Origin: Coptis chinensis
Lineage: Eukaryota; Streptophyta; Magnoliopsida; Ranunculales; Ranunculaceae
Length of the DNA stretch: 64,000 bases
Direction: 5' to 3'
Assembly: GCA_015680905.1 (NCBI GenBank)
Contig: CM027381.1
Location: forward strand, 21,057,501 to 21,121,500
Both the position numbers and the translations under genes were made by a program. The notes under the pieces are model-generated. The model was not told where the DNA came from, searched no databases, and worked only from the letters and a program-made list of their open reading frames with translations. Of this stretch, positions 23,067-34,739 are shown in pieces; position 1 is the stretch's first letter, and each line of letters begins with the position of its first letter.

Positions 23067-23270
23067 ATTTACACCGATAGTTCCCATAATAAGTTCGCCT
23101 CCGGTCTTGTTTGTGTCATCTTGAAGCTGAATGAAGACATAATTGAGAGGTCTCTACATTGGGGATTTGACGCGTCAAATAATATGGCCGAGTCTGAAAC
23201 TGTCATTTGTGGTATACGCACAACTCTTCAGCTGGGGGCGACTAAGTCACGATTAATTATTCTAAGTTAG
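23067..23270 (+). pseudogene. E5 RNase H fragment, Tat type
   Basis: Open for 67 codons: YTDSSHNKFASGL (Asp of the catalytic centre), IERSLHWGFDASNNMAESET (Glu) and ICGIRTTLQLGATKS. The ASNNMAE motif is typical of the additional archaeal-type RNase H of the Tat/Ogre lineage. RT is absent upstream, so this is a relic inside a deletion derivative. Confidence 0.8.
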
Positions 23271-23728
23271 TCGTTAGCCAATTTGAATGATAATATGCGG
23301 CTCGCAATGATAGAATGGACGTTTATTTAGACTTCGTTCAACGAATTGCATGATATTTTACATCTATCATTACTGTACAGTATCCGCGTTATGATGTAAG
23401 GCATCCTGATTCTATCGCATACTTATCTATGGATGATCAAGTCGTCACTGTTATGACAACCCTGTATTAACCACTTATGCTATAAGATGATTCCAACGAG
23501 CTTGGCACTGATAATGTCTCGGTATCTACCGACGACGATCATGCAGCTGACGATGCTCAGGAATTCCTGATGACTAAAAAATTCTATCACAGCAGCACAA
23601 GTCTCAATCCTATCCTTCGTTGTTTGGGCAGAACGAACAATTTACTAGGCCTAAAAGAAATTCATTCATGACTATATGAACACCACTCCCGGGAGCGAAG
23701 TCTCGCTCACATAGCAATGACCCAATAG
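23271..23728 (+). other. E5 degenerate pol spacer
   Basis: Between the RNase H and integrase scraps. No open frame of note; scattered stops. Probably decayed linker of the same polyprotein. Confidence 0.4.
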
Positions 23729-23960
23729 TATTGGTGGCCATACATGCCAAAGGATGTTAAACATTTGTCCGAGAAGTGCGTGCCTTGTCAAACACATGAT
23801 ATATCATATGGGTCAACTTTCTGCGACGAAGCGTCATCCAATCCATAAACCTTGGTCATTTGCGAAATGGGGCCTTGACATTGTTGGTTATTTCCGACAG
23901 CCCCTGACAGTGTTCGTTTCTGGCTTGTCGTAACAAATTATTTTACTAAATGAGCGGACA
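23729..23960 (+). pseudogene. E5 integrase zinc-binding/core-start fragment
   Basis: YWWPYMPKDVKHLSEKCVPC with the Cys pair of the HHCC region, then the first residues of the core in shifted frames (LVVTNYFTK). The remainder of the core, including the second Asp and Glu, is missing, and the tandem array begins directly after. Confidence 0.7.
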
Positions 23961-23989
23961 AAATTAACAAGTTGAACGAAAAACCTGAG

Positions 23990-25745
23990 TTCTAATGTTA
24001 TAATTTTGTTTCCATTGCAACATTACTATCGCTACGATAAAATCTGACGAAATTACCACGTTTAATTTCGTCAGTCTAAGTTTAACGCTTTTACGCTCGC
24101 TTAGTCGTTATTATCACTACGACAAAATCTGACAAAATTACCACGTTTAATTTTGTCAGTCTAAGTTGAACGCTTTTACGCTCGCTTAGTCGTTACTATC
24201 ACTACGATAAAATCTGACGAAATTACCACGTTTAATTTTCGTCAGTCTAAGTTGAACGCTTTTATTCTCCCTTAGTCGTTACTATCGCTACGATAAAATC
24301 TGATGAAATTACCACGTTTAATTTTTGTCGGGTCTAAGTTGAACTTTTTTTCGCTTTAGTCGTTACTATCGCTACGACGAAAAATCCGAAATTACCACGT
24401 TTATTTTAAATCGGAGTCTAAGATGAAACTTTGTTATGCTCGCTTAGTCGTTACTATCGCTACAACAAAATCGATGAAATTACCACGTTTAATTTTCGTG
24501 GATCCTAAGTTGAACGCTTTTACACTTTCGGCTTAGTCGTTACTATCGCTATTTACGATAAAATCGTGACGAAATTACCGCGTTTAATTTATTCGGTCTA
24601 AGTTGAACGCTTTTACGCTCGCTTAGTCGTTACTATCGCTACGATAAAATCTGACGAAATTACCACGTTTAATTTTTGTCAGTCTAAGTTGAACGCTTTT
24701 ATGCTCGCTTAGTCGTTACTATCGCTACGACAAAATCTGATGAAATTACCACGTTTAATTTTCGTCAGTCTAAGTTGAACGCTTTTACTCTCGCTTAGTC
24801 GTTACTATCGCTACGACAAAATCTGACGAAATTACCACGTTTAATTTTTGTCAGTATAAGTTGAACGCTTTTACGCTCGCTTAGTCGTTACTATCGCTAC
24901 GATAAAATCTGATGAAATTACCACGTTTAATTTCGTCAGTATAAGTTGAACGCTTTTACGCTCGCTTAGTCGTTACTATTGCTACGATAAAATCTGACGA
25001 AATTACCACATTTAATTTTCGTCAGTCTTAGTTGAACGCTTTTACGCTCGCTTAGTCGTTACTATTGCTACGATAAAATCTGACGAAATTACCACATTTA
25101 ATTTTCGTCAGTCTTAGTTGAACGCTTTTACGCTCGCTTAGTCATTACTATCGCTACGATAAAATCTGACGAAATTACCACGTTTAATTTCATCAGTCTA
25201 AGTTGAACGCTTTTACGCTCGCTTAGTCGTTACTATCGCTACGATAAAATCTGACGAAATTACCACGTTTAATTTCGTCAGTCTAAGTTGAACGCTTTTA
25301 CGCTCGCTTAGTCGTTATTATCGCTATGATAAAAATCTGACGAAATTACCACGTTTAATTTAATCAGTCTAAGTTGAACGCTTTTACGCTCGCTTAGTCG
25401 TTACTATCGCTACGATAAAATCTGACGAAATTACCACGTTTAATTTCATCAGTCTAAGTTGAACACTGTTATGCTCGCTTAGTCGTTACTATCGCTACAA
25501 CAAAATCTGATGAAATTACCACGTTTAATTTTGTCAGTCTAAGTTGAACGCTTTTACACTCGCTTAGTCGTTACTATCGCTACGATAAAATCTGACGAAA
25601 TTACCACGTTTAATTTCGTCAGTCTAAGTTGAACGCTTTTACGCTCGCTTAGTCGTTACTATCGCTACGATAAAATCTGACGAAATTACCACGTTTAATT
25701 TCGTCAGTCTAAGTTGAACGCTTTTACACTCCCTTAGTCTAATTT
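23990..25745 (+). repeat. Tandem array, about 20 units of about 85 bp, in E5
   Basis: Head-to-tail units of 83-90 bp, mostly 85-86, with consensus landmarks CTTAGTCGTTACTATCGCTA, AAATCTGACG, ACCACGTTTAATTT and AGTTGAACGCTTTTACGCTC. The AGTCTAAGTTGAAC phrase occurs about 20 times between 24070 and 25720. Each unit has an inverted repeat CTGACGAAATT/AATTTCGTCAG around a 9-base loop. Units from 24300 to 24600 are the most irregular. It lies between integrase remains and the 3' LTR. Tandem repeats in the 3' regions of Tat/Ogre elements are a recognised source of satellite DNA. Confidence 0.93.
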
Positions 25746-27878
25746 TGCCGAGTTAGGTTAGCATGGGGGCGTTTTTCTCTACATGGGGGCGTTTCGTTCT
25801 ATTTCATTTCAACTACATAAATCAACAACATTGTCAGTTTTCCGCAGGTATGTTATCTGTCATAACAAAATTCAATAGTAAACCCTTACTTTATTTTTAT
25901 TTTCCATCACAAGAATTTTTAGCTCTATGATATTACATTCACACAATCACATAATCGTTGGTTTGGGAAAACCAATGATTCCTTATCGATTTTTGCTTAT
26001 ATAACTTCGTGACAACTCTTTCCGTTTTCAAGCAAAACTATATGCCCCTTTTAATTATTTTTCTAAGGCAATGTTACGATCTTTCAATGAAACTTCTTTC
26101 AGCTTCTTTCATTCTTCTACGACATTAATTGACACCTTGTTACGCAAAACTTTTCTCCGTCGACTCCTTGTGAATCTATTTTGCTCGTACTACTGCCGTT
26201 TCTCCGTGCGGCAAAATATTTGCATTACGTTAACTTTCTGAGCGGATTGAAAATTATCTTCACCTTATTTATTTTTTACAAGGCATTGAGATCTTTCCGT
26301 TCGAAACTTTTTTCGCAGACTTTTCTTAAATATCTTTTGCTCATCATACCTCCGTTTCAACCTGCAACAAAAAGAAAAAATTCGTTAATCTTCCTGACTT
26401 AACCAAAATTTTAAGATAACTAATAATTGACACCACTTTGTCATAAACCTGGCATTTTTTTGTTATGTCTTAAACTTATATTATAAGTGTGGTGTAGTCA
26501 TTAGCCATATACTCTGATAGTAATGACTGTGATCGTAATTCAGTGATCGTCATATCGATAATTCTAACATACAATGAAGAATCAGTATGGGTACTCTTCA
26601 AATTTTGTGAAGGCAGAGGGGACCGTAAACTTGGGCTAACAGGGGCTATTTAACAACTTAGCATACAACTTTATACTTAGTTACGAGTTTAATTCATACC
26701 GAGTTTCCTTGACTTGAAATCCTAGTTCCGCGTTTGTCCCCGAGATTGAAGACAATCTAATATTCTAATCTCATGAGTCAATTAGGGAGTACACGTTTTT
26801 GAAGATTAACACACTAAATTTTCAGTTAGGGAATACCTATCACATATAAACAGTTTTTATATACTCAAGATTGTGTATTATATACCAGGAACAAAACCTG
26901 AAAACCCAAAAAAAGTCGATCTTTGGAATAAAAAAATCATAACAAAATAGAGATTCTTCAATCGACATACGTGAAAGTATGAAACTAAATAAACCAATTA
27001 CTTAAATCTAATAAGATACTATCCACCAATTACTCTATCAAAAAGAATAATAAATAAGTTAAACACGTAATTATTATGTAAGAAAGAGAAACATTATTAT
27101 ATTACCATTGATTTCACAAAAGCTAGAATCCGGAGAAGACGAGATCATAACAACGCTTTGATGTTTGCCATGATCTTCTTCTTTCTCTCGACCATTTGTG
27201 GTTTTTAGCGTGGGAAAATTATGAAGCGAACCTTTAGAATTGATCCGATAAAGCTGTACTCACCCTTGTATATCTTTCTTTACTTAATTTTTTTCCGTCT
27301 ACTGTTACTGTTTTGTATATGGAGCTTAGCCAGTATTTATATAATATTTCTTAGATCTAGTTTTACATTGTCGGATTCTTATCTACTCCACACTCTTATC
27401 TACTCCAAATTCTTATATAATCCGAATTCTTATCTATCCGAAGTTGGCATCCTCGCTAAACTCTTCACCTTCGAATCCAATTCGTATTTAACTTATTTTT
27501 CTTTCTATTATTACTAAACTGCCCTTAGACTTAATTTTAATTGTATAATCCTAATATAAATCTTCCGCTGGCATGCGTCATCGAAATCAATTTTACGTAT
27601 TATTACATAATGCGTTCGATACAGTTTCGGCCATCAATTTCTGTTGCAATTTTTTCTGTGCATTTTTAGTCATCTTTTATTTAACTACATTGCGTCCCGT
27701 ATACGTTAGTTTGACATTATTTCGTTCCCGATAATTCACGAATTTTTCCCGACTATCCATTTTCCTATTGTTTACATTCACACGACACTTTGTTATACAT
27801 TCCGCTCACTCTTTTCTTATTCCATTTTTTCCTCGATTTTTCTTCTCTTCTTTGCCATATGAATTTTATTCGCATGCC
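25746..27878 (+). other. E5 3' untranslated region
   Basis: 2.1 kb with no convincing gene. It opens with two copies of the phrase CATGGGGGCGTTT (25763 and 25782). A/T-rich ORFs at 26181-26402 and 27221-27517 encode hydrophobic, low-complexity peptides in composition-biased sequence and are not called. Confidence 0.6.
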
Positions 27879-27891
27879 AAAGAGGGGGCGG
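27879..27891 (+). promoter_or_regulatory. E5 3' polypurine tract
   Basis: AAAGAGGGGGCGG directly before the LTR start TGTTTCGACC at 27892. Confidence 0.8.
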
Positions 27892-28422
27892 TGTTTCGAC
27901 CCCCACCTACGTGGCTTCTTTGCCATATGAATTTTATTCGCATACGACCCCCACCTACGTGGCGAACGTCCATTGGTAGGAATCTCCACTTTATTCGTTT
28001 AATCGACAGGGCTAAAGCTCAATTCGCAATACCATGAATCGATGTACAGGCCCATTAACTCATGTGTCTAAGGCTGAACCTTAGCCACATGGCTTGCCCC
28101 TAATGTACGTTAATTTATGTCCAGATTTGTTTCTTATCAAAAGAGATAATTATCAGTTGAGAGTTATATTATATCACAATGACTCAAGCTACAAGAATAC
28201 TTGAGCTACAAGGATTCTCTACTCTACCTATATAAAGACCAAACTATTTTTCATTCAGAACTACGTTCTTGAGACTTGATTCCATTGATAATTTGGGTAC
28301 GTAGGAAACCGCAAGGTACAGTCTCATCATTCCCCCGATCACCATCATTTTTCCAATGACTTTTCTACGTTCTTCGTCTCTTTTATCAACACTTGATGTT
28401 TTGATCATATCTGGTCGAAACA
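27892..28422 (+). repeat. E5 3' LTR with PPT-skipping duplication
   Basis: 531 bp. Near its start, 27916-27943 repeats 28 bases that lie just upstream of the polypurine tract (27848-27875). The LTR phrase CGACCCCCACCTACGTGGC is then repeated (27897-27915, 27945-27963). The extra 48 bp explain the length difference from the 5' LTR together with its 17-bp duplication. TATA box at 28229-28236. Confidence 0.93.
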
Positions 28423-29469
28423 CTCCTCTAATGGAGTTTTTAGCCTAATATCATTGGATTAATTAAACTAAAATAATAAAAGGAAAACATAGTGTAAATT
28501 AAACTAAACTTGATTAAACAAATAGAACAAGTCATTATTGAATAAGTATTAAACTCTATTAATCTATTTGAATAATAACAATAATAATTCAAAATGAATT
28601 AAAACTAAAATTAAAACTAATTTAGAACTAAGATTATGAATAACTACTTATCAAATTAAAACCAACTAATTATGAATTTAAGACAACTAAATCTAAAATA
28701 AGAATTGAATCAAAAACTAAATTGAAATGAAAAATAAATTCTTTATTATAAAACTAAATTTGATTCTAAATAATAATCTACCTTGTTCTAAAACTAATTA
28801 ATTGAATGTAAAAAACTAGATCTAAAACAAGTTATTGGAACTAATTAATGGAGTCTAACCTAATTTTCTCCTCTCGATATAGGTAATATTAAGAGTTAAG
28901 TCTTCTCCGTACAAATGGAGGAGACCAGATCTACTTTTTCGTGCATAAGCTGAGGAGCCATGTTTTGGGCCGGAAAGTCGAGCCCAAAACCCAGTTTCTT
29001 CAGTCCACAGAGGCCTTTTCAGCTAGATTTGACTTCCATGGACTTTTCGGCCACTTCTGCTCCTCTTATTGGGTCAAGGCTTGAACCATTGGAAAGCTCT
29101 TTCCGAGTCGGTTTTTTTGACATAAGGCCCAATTCCGAGGTCTGAGTCCAAAGATACGGCCTTCGGAAGTTCTGCTAACTTTTATGAGTTGTTTCTGCCT
29201 GCGTTGACTTTGACTTTTCAGCTTTGACCGGGTTTTAAAAAGACTTTTTCTCCTTAAATCTTGGCCTTTTATCATAGAAATTCTTAGCAACCAACCCTTG
29301 CTCTTTTATCTCGCAAAAGGGACACATTTATGCACATATTCTACTCCAATGTCCTCGAATACACAAAAGCACGATAACAGTACTAACTCTTACTTATTAA
29401 TCACATAATTGGTCTAAAACAATATTGTTAAAGGGGTTAAAACTACAGTTTTGGGCTTTTATCAATGTC

Positions 29470-30505
29470 TGGATAGAAAGACCACACGCCCACTTGCTTG
29501 ATCACCATGCCATATCCTAGGGGAGAATTTAGGCCCTTTTTGGATCGATATAGCCAAATGAACGTTAAAAACCCAAAAAGATAGTTTTCCTTTAGTTACC
29601 CCTTTTGAGCCTTCACTATTTTATAAAAGCTTTTTTATTCTTCGCCATAAATTCCTGACCCGTTACAACACCCATTAAAAAGCTTACCCAGCTCACGAGT
29701 TGAGAATTGGGTGGATATCAGAAAAAGAAAAGAGAAGACTTTGTACAAAAACAGATCAGTTAGTTGCTTCGAAAAGAAAAGAAAGACCACCAAAAACCAA
29801 AACTCCAAAAAAATCAAAGGAGTAAAAAATTGAATCTCGCAAATGTTCAAAATCAAAAGAGACGATATCAAAACCAAAGGTAAAAAGAAACAAAAACAAA
29901 TGTAGAACTCCCAAAATTCAAAATCATATGGAGTCACAAAGCCAAAGGGCTAAAAGATTTTATCACAATTCGGAAGCAAAGAACAAAATGAGGTTCTTCT
30001 CTGGTTACTAGTATCTTCAAGACCCAGTTTCTCAACTTATCAGATTTTGTTTTTCCATTTGTTTTTCTTTCTAAACTATCACCCTAGCACCGTAACTCCT
30101 AATAAAATACCTCTAGCTCAATTAGGAATAGGATGGTGTGATAGTAAGTGGCAAGCGTGATCAACCGACCCCGGTTTGTTTGGATGTCATTTTCGTATGT
30201 GAGGAATATAAGTGTCTGCTGCACTTGAGAGAACGAACCTTGAGTGAAGCTATCAGAGAGTTGTGATTGCAAAACACCCCTGTAAGAACCCACCTTAAGG
30301 AAGCTCTCCAAAAGTATCAGAAATAACTCTGCTTTTGCAATTCATTGCTCACGTTTTGCTCATTTATCTCTAGATGATTAAATTACTGTACATATGTTAT
30401 TCTAAGTTCAAAGGAGCTTTTCCTTATTCACCGCTAATGAGATGTATGGACTTCTGAGAATAAATAAGGAAATAATACCTTCGTACTAAATAGAAGAAGT
30501 TTGTG
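29470..30505 (+). other. E2 internal: conserved non-coding module, middle part
   Basis: Collinear with E4 16890-17890. Keeps CCACTTGCTTGATCACCATG (29491), the AATTAGGAATAGGATGGTG block (30120) and inner hairpins of the structured element. Hairpin stem ACTCC/GGAGT occurs twice (29802-29806 with 29819-29823; 29907-29911 with 29930-29934) and AGCC/GGCT once (29940-29943 with 29948-29951). The outer stem is not present. No gene. Confidence 0.7.
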
Positions 30506-30510
30506 AATAT

Positions 30511-31674
30511 TGATAAAAGTTATTTTACGTATTCTAACTATCTATGCGTAAACACAAATAATCAATTTACGTAAATACGTGTTTATATCAATATTCCTAC
30601 TCTCAATAACGAAGTAATATAAGAGAGTCGGGATTCGTTCCACTCTTAAACCCTCAAGACTTAATTAGAATTCAACTACTCGACACAAAGAACAATGTGA
30701 GAGTAATGTGTGATGTGAATTTTCTAATATCATTATACTATCATTTCCCAAGCAAATCAAACAAGACATGGTATAAAGGGTTGAACTTTGCTTGTTCGAA
30801 TTTAAAAGGAAACTACTCATGTAAGAATTGATTTAAACTAATAGTGACAAATACTAAATCAATGAATTGCAATAGATGTTTAATGGAAAATGAAGCTAGA
30901 TTATCAAAAAATAACTAACTTTATTAATCTAATGAAAAGTAACAATGATTCAATAATCTATATTAAAACAAGGTATAAAAACTAATTAATTAATGGGATA
31001 AAACTCAAAACTAGATCTAGATCTATCTTTTTCTAACCCTAAACTCCATTAACATTAGCTTCCTAACCTAACTTATTTTCTAACCTAACTATCTACCATT
31101 AACAAAGAGCTAAGCTTTTGTTTTTATATGTTCAGATCCAAAAATCGTGCATGGGCTTGGAGCCACATTTTGGGCCAGAGAATCAGGCCCAAAACCCAAT
31201 ACTTTCAGTCCAAAAAGGCCTTTTCAGCTGCAGTTGAATTCGACAGACTTTTTATCCACTTCTGCTCCACTGATTGGGCCAAGGCTTGGACCATTGGAAA
31301 GCTCTTTCCGAGCTGGTCGTTTTGACATAAGGTAGGCCCAATTCTGAGGTCTGAGTCCAAAGATATGGTCTTCGGAAGTTCTGTTGACTTTGTGCACTGT
31401 TTCTGCCCGCGTGGACTTTGACTTTTCATCTTTTGACCGGGCTTTACAGAGGCTTTGTCTTCTTGGAAATTGGCCTTTAATCACAGAACTCCTTAGTAAC
31501 CGACCTTTGCTCCTTTATCTCGCTAAAGTGGCACATTTCTACACATAATGGACTTTGAAGCCCGAAATGCATAAAACACGCGAATCGGTGATTAACTCTT
31601 ACTTATTATTCACATAATTGGTCTAAAAGTACGATTGTTAAGGGGCTAAAACTACAGTTTTGGGCTCTTATCAA
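30511..31674 (-). repeat. E6 3' LTR
   Basis: 1,164 bp, TGATAAAAGT...CTCTTATCA. On the minus strand a TATA box (CATATAAAAAC) lies at 31120-31130, downstream of repeated TGGGCC phrases (31160-31200). Confidence 0.93.
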
Positions 31675-31690
31675 ACCACCCCCAAACAGC
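31675..31690 (-). promoter_or_regulatory. E6 3' polypurine tract
   Basis: Complement CTGTTTGGGGGTGGTT, identical to that of E3, directly before the LTR. Confidence 0.85.
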
Positions 31691-33235
31691 ATTTTGCTTG
31701 TCCTCAAGCAAATATGAGAAATTAGAATAAGTGACCAAAAATGGAGTTCTAACTACTCCGTTTCATCGAGTCGCGATTGCATTGACCATATGCAACAAGG
31801 CCTTAAACCACTAGAAATTCCCTAGTGGACGAGTTATAGCATCGTGAGAGTTTTCCAATGAAGGTACTCACAAACTTCATCTATACTACAACGACTAAGA
31901 AATAAAATTATTGTTTCCTTATTTATGTCCCAATTATCTATACATCTCACTAGCGATGAATACAGAATAATCATGTCGAAACCTAAGCTAATATATGCAT
32001 AATAATCAATCATCTACGAATAAACATATATACAATGAGTAATGCTATGAAATGCTTAGCAGGTCCGTTTCTGAAAACTCGGAATAGCGTCCTTAAGTAG
32101 GTCCTCACATAAATGTCAAGACAAAAACCACTATGATTTTTCTACTCAAGTTTTGCTACTCCAGTGTGCAGTGGGCACACTTTACCTTACAATCTCAATG
32201 ACAAACAAGGAAGCCGGAGTCGATCATACACATCTGCTACTTACTATCACACTAACCTATTCCTAATTGAGCTAGAGGTCTTTATTAGGTGTTGCGGGGA
32301 TTAGGAGATGGTTTAAGAAGGAAGGAAAGTGATATTTAAAAGGACAAGTCTGAGATAATAGAGTCTTCATATTATGTAACTTAGATAAAACCTTGTTATT
32401 TTCTTTTGCTTCTATACTTTGTTTCCATCCTTAGCCATATTTTTCTTTTTCTTTTCTTTGGCTTTTGACTCCCTTTTATTCTATTTTTGGAGTTTTTATT
32501 TTTTTTTATTTTTTTTTTCATTTCCTTGGATGGAAACTTCTTTTCTTTTTCTGAAGCAACTAACTAATTTTTGTTTACACAGGTTTTTCTCTTCTTCTTT
32601 CTTCACTCATTCTATTCTCAGGCTTATTCTAGATTGGGTAAGTTGAATTTTTTATTTTGTTTTGTTTTTGTAACAGGGTAAAGGAATTGTTTTTTATGGA
32701 AGGCTAAAGAAAGGCTCGAGGGGCTTAACTAGCGGAAAATAATTCATAGGTTTGAATTTCTGGCTATATCGATCCAAAGAGGGCCTAAATTCTCGCTTAG
32801 GATATGGCATAGTGATCAAGCAAGTGGACGTGTTATTTCTCTATCCGGATTTTACTTCTCCCTTGTGTCATTTCTCAAATGTTTCGCTCATATAAGGCTT
32901 TAGGCTATATTCTCACAGGATTTGTAGAATAAGTACTCTAGCCTAGATTTCAAAAACTTCCTGCTAACAATCATAGATACTCATGTAATATATTTATAGA
33001 TAGATGCAAAGATTATTACCTACATATTAACCTAAGTTTCTAACAATTATTCTGATGCAAAAGCTATGTGAGACTTCTAGATTGTTAAGAGCATAGAGAA
33101 AGAAAACAATACCAATATTCCTAAGTGTATAGCATAAACTTATTTATTTATATTTTTGAAATTTTTAACTTGAAAACAAATGCATATTATACATATCTAT
33201 ATTCTAACAGATGCCTTAATTACACGTGTTTCTAT
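31691..33235 (-). other. E6 conserved non-coding module
   Basis: Collinear with E3 2707-4229 and E9 59852-61406. The hairpin set lies at 32421-32537: outer stem GTTTCCATCC (32421-32430) with GGATGGAAAC (32528-32537), perfect 10 bp, with AGCC/GGCT and ACTCC/GGAGT inside. The T-rich ORF at 32419-32646 is a by-product of this tract and is not called. A degenerate central polypurine tract is at 33236-33250. Confidence 0.75.
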
Positions 33236-33463
33236 GCCCCCAAAAACAAGAAGCATGCTTTGTCCTCAAAGCATTTAAATAAAGGGTAGAAAAATACCAT
33301 GGAAACGCGCGGAAATTTCTGCAACATCTGCAAAACAAGGTTAGAACATACTAATATAGGAAATAAAACCGACGCGAAACTCTATAAGAGTTCCACCCAT
33401 TATGGGGTTAACAGAATTAAATTGCTTGGGACATAAGCGACACTAAACTGAAACTAAAAAAAC

Positions 33464-34269
33464 TTACCTCCACTCCAGTTTACATTTGTCATCCTCCTCT
33501 TCTATAAAGAAGTGAGGTTCCTTCGCATCCTGCCATGCCATTATAATTTGCCAAGCTTGCCGCCATTTATCATCTACGGATGCTAACCTGTTAAGTGCCA
33601 CTTGGTTGGATGGGGTGTAAGGTGCAACCTGATGAGGTTGTATCCTCCACCCTTGCCAAGTCATTGCACGGAAAGATTGGATAATACAATTGGTGGGTCT
33701 CACAATTTCGACCCCAACCCAATCCGTGAAACGAGCACAAAAAATAGGGAAGAAACATAGCATAATACGGCAAACTAAAACAGGCATAAGAAGATAATTA
33801 TGGCTCATGCTATGGGCTCATGCTAAACTAGACATCAAGGTTCTGGGAAGGTCATGGCACATATGTCCCGTGGCTAAAGCAAGGAAGACGCTGCAAGTGG
33901 CATCATTCACAGAAGAAAAAACACCATTCCCTTAAAATGTTTAGCATGATCCAAAACATAACAGTTCCTATGTTCATGGACAGGCTACCAAGGGCGACGT
34001 TATATTCGCCTTGGTCCTCGATACGGAAAATGCCTGCCCCATAAGCCTCATGCAAAAAGTCATAAGTGTAGACATGCATATTATCTACCCAATAGCATCA
34101 TGGGTCTTGTATTTCAGCGGGCATGGCAAGTCCAAGAACAAATGCTAGCAAGAACCATAAGCGGTTCCCAACCTACGTGTGTGATCACCTCGCGAACCCA
34201 AGCACCATAAGTAGTGCTTTGAAACAAATCTTTGAAAGACTGTTCCGGTATTATTGTAGGAGATGTCAT
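33464..34269 (-). pseudogene. E6 ORF X, unrecognised protein, frameshifted
   Basis: Likely start ATG at 34269 (MTSPTIIPEQSFKDLFQ). The frame continues with TYDFLHEAYGAGIFRIEDQG, EYNVALGSLSMNIGTVMFWI, then after a frameshift near 33925 MLCFFPIFCARFTDWVGVEI and AWQDAKEPHF before a stop at 33464. E9 carries the same protein (63485-64000 plus 61650-61981), which shows that E6 has lost roughly 40 residues near 34130. A hydrophobic stretch (33750-33800) could be a membrane segment. I do not recognise the family. Position between gag-protease and the 3' LTR fits an env-like or additional ORF of Athila/Tat elements; the pattern FP-x3-x3-F-x-x-W-x-GV loosely recalls that group, which is a weak inference. 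Confidence 0.65.
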
Positions 34270-34356
34270 CTCAACACTACGCTCTAGAATAGCTACAAAT
34301 CACCTGGGAACAACCCGCATAAAACTGGAATTTTCCGTGTTCACGTAAGGTGGCAC

Positions 34357-34560
34357 GGGCGCTGGGTCGCCTCGAGGTTTTGGAGTTACAGATGTTTGGC
34401 GCCGAAGTCGCGCTCAAGTTAAGGGGACGGGTCGCTCTTCGAGGTTTTGGAGTTACAGGTGTTTGAGCGAAGTCGCTCAAGTCAGGGGCGTCGGCCTCGA
34501 GGTTTTGGAGTTACAGTGTTTGGGCGTGAGTCGCGCTCAAGTTGGGGGCGGGTCGCACTC
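34357..34560 (-). repeat. GC-rich tandem repeats upstream of E6 ORF X
   Basis: Three copies of a 58-67 bp unit; the phrase GAGGTTTTGGAGTTACAG starts at 34374, 34441 and 34499. Each is followed by GC-rich GAGTCGCGCTCAAGTT-like sequence. A partial fourth unit runs on toward 34640. Related GC-rich phrases occur in the E6 and E3 leaders. Confidence 0.8.
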
Positions 34561-34731
34561 TGAGTAAACTTTCTGAAATTGTCTAGGGCGCAGGTGCGCT
34601 CTACTGAGGCGCATGTACGCTCGTAAGTGCTGAAGCAGAATTTTAAGAGGGAAAAGAAGGGAAAGCTTGGAGTGAAAGGTGAGAGATGATGGTGGGGTGT
34701 AGTGTGGGTTGTGAGTGTAGAATGAAGGAAG

Positions 34732-34739
34732 TTTAAATA
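34732..34739 (-). promoter_or_regulatory. Possible internal TATA box for E6 ORF X
   Basis: On the minus strand CTATTTAAAC, followed by a pyrimidine/CA-rich leader (34730-34640) resembling a plant 5' untranslated region, then the GC-rich repeats and ORF X at 34269. No experimental support; the match could be chance in AT-rich DNA. Confidence 0.35.

Larger units (their letters stand above)
21912..28422 (+). mobile_element. E5: Tat-type Ty3/gypsy deletion derivative with tandem array
   Basis: LTRs 21912-22411 and 27892-28422 begin TGTTTCGACC and end GGTCGAAACA. Perfect TSD CTCCT flanks it (21907-21911, 28423-28427), and the empty site is seen in the E3 3' LTR. Internal 5.5 kb holds only scraps of gag, RNase H and integrase; most of gag, protease and RT are missing. 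A long 3' region carries a tandem array of about 20 units. The lineage call rests on the ATTGGCGCCGTCTG leader, the RNase H signature and the long repeat-bearing 3' region typical of Tat/Ogre elements. Confidence 0.9.
1099..29464 (-). mobile_element. E3: non-autonomous Athila-like LTR retrotransposon, interrupted by E4 and E5
   Basis: Bounded by a perfect 5-bp TSD ATGTC (1094-1098 and 29465-29469) in E2. Minus orientation is shown by the 3' LTR at 1099-2690 next to a polypurine tract at 2691, and by a primer-binding site at 20322-20339. After subtracting E4, E5 and an anomalous 1,016-bp insert, about 9.3 kb remains, matching sister element E6 (9.4 kb). It encodes gag and protease only; no RT, RNase H or integrase is seen. 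The gag carries two nonsense codons compared with E6 and a damaged zinc knuckle. Confidence 0.9.
21358..29464 (-). repeat. E3 5' LTR, split by E5
   Basis: Parts 21358-21911 and 28428-29464 total 1,591 bp and match the 3' LTR 1099-2690. The right end TTTTATCA abuts TSD ATGTC at 29465. Confidence 0.92.

Noticed and set aside
23990..25745. CRISPR-like regular repeat pattern
   Set aside because: Whole 85-bp units repeat head-to-tail with no unique spacers, inside a plant LTR retrotransposon; it is a tandem repeat.
27221..27517. 98-codon hydrophobic ORF in the E5 3' region
   Set aside because: Extremely A/T-biased, rich in Leu/Ile/Phe/Tyr/Ser as expected from T-rich random sequence; no homologue among sister elements and no leader signal.
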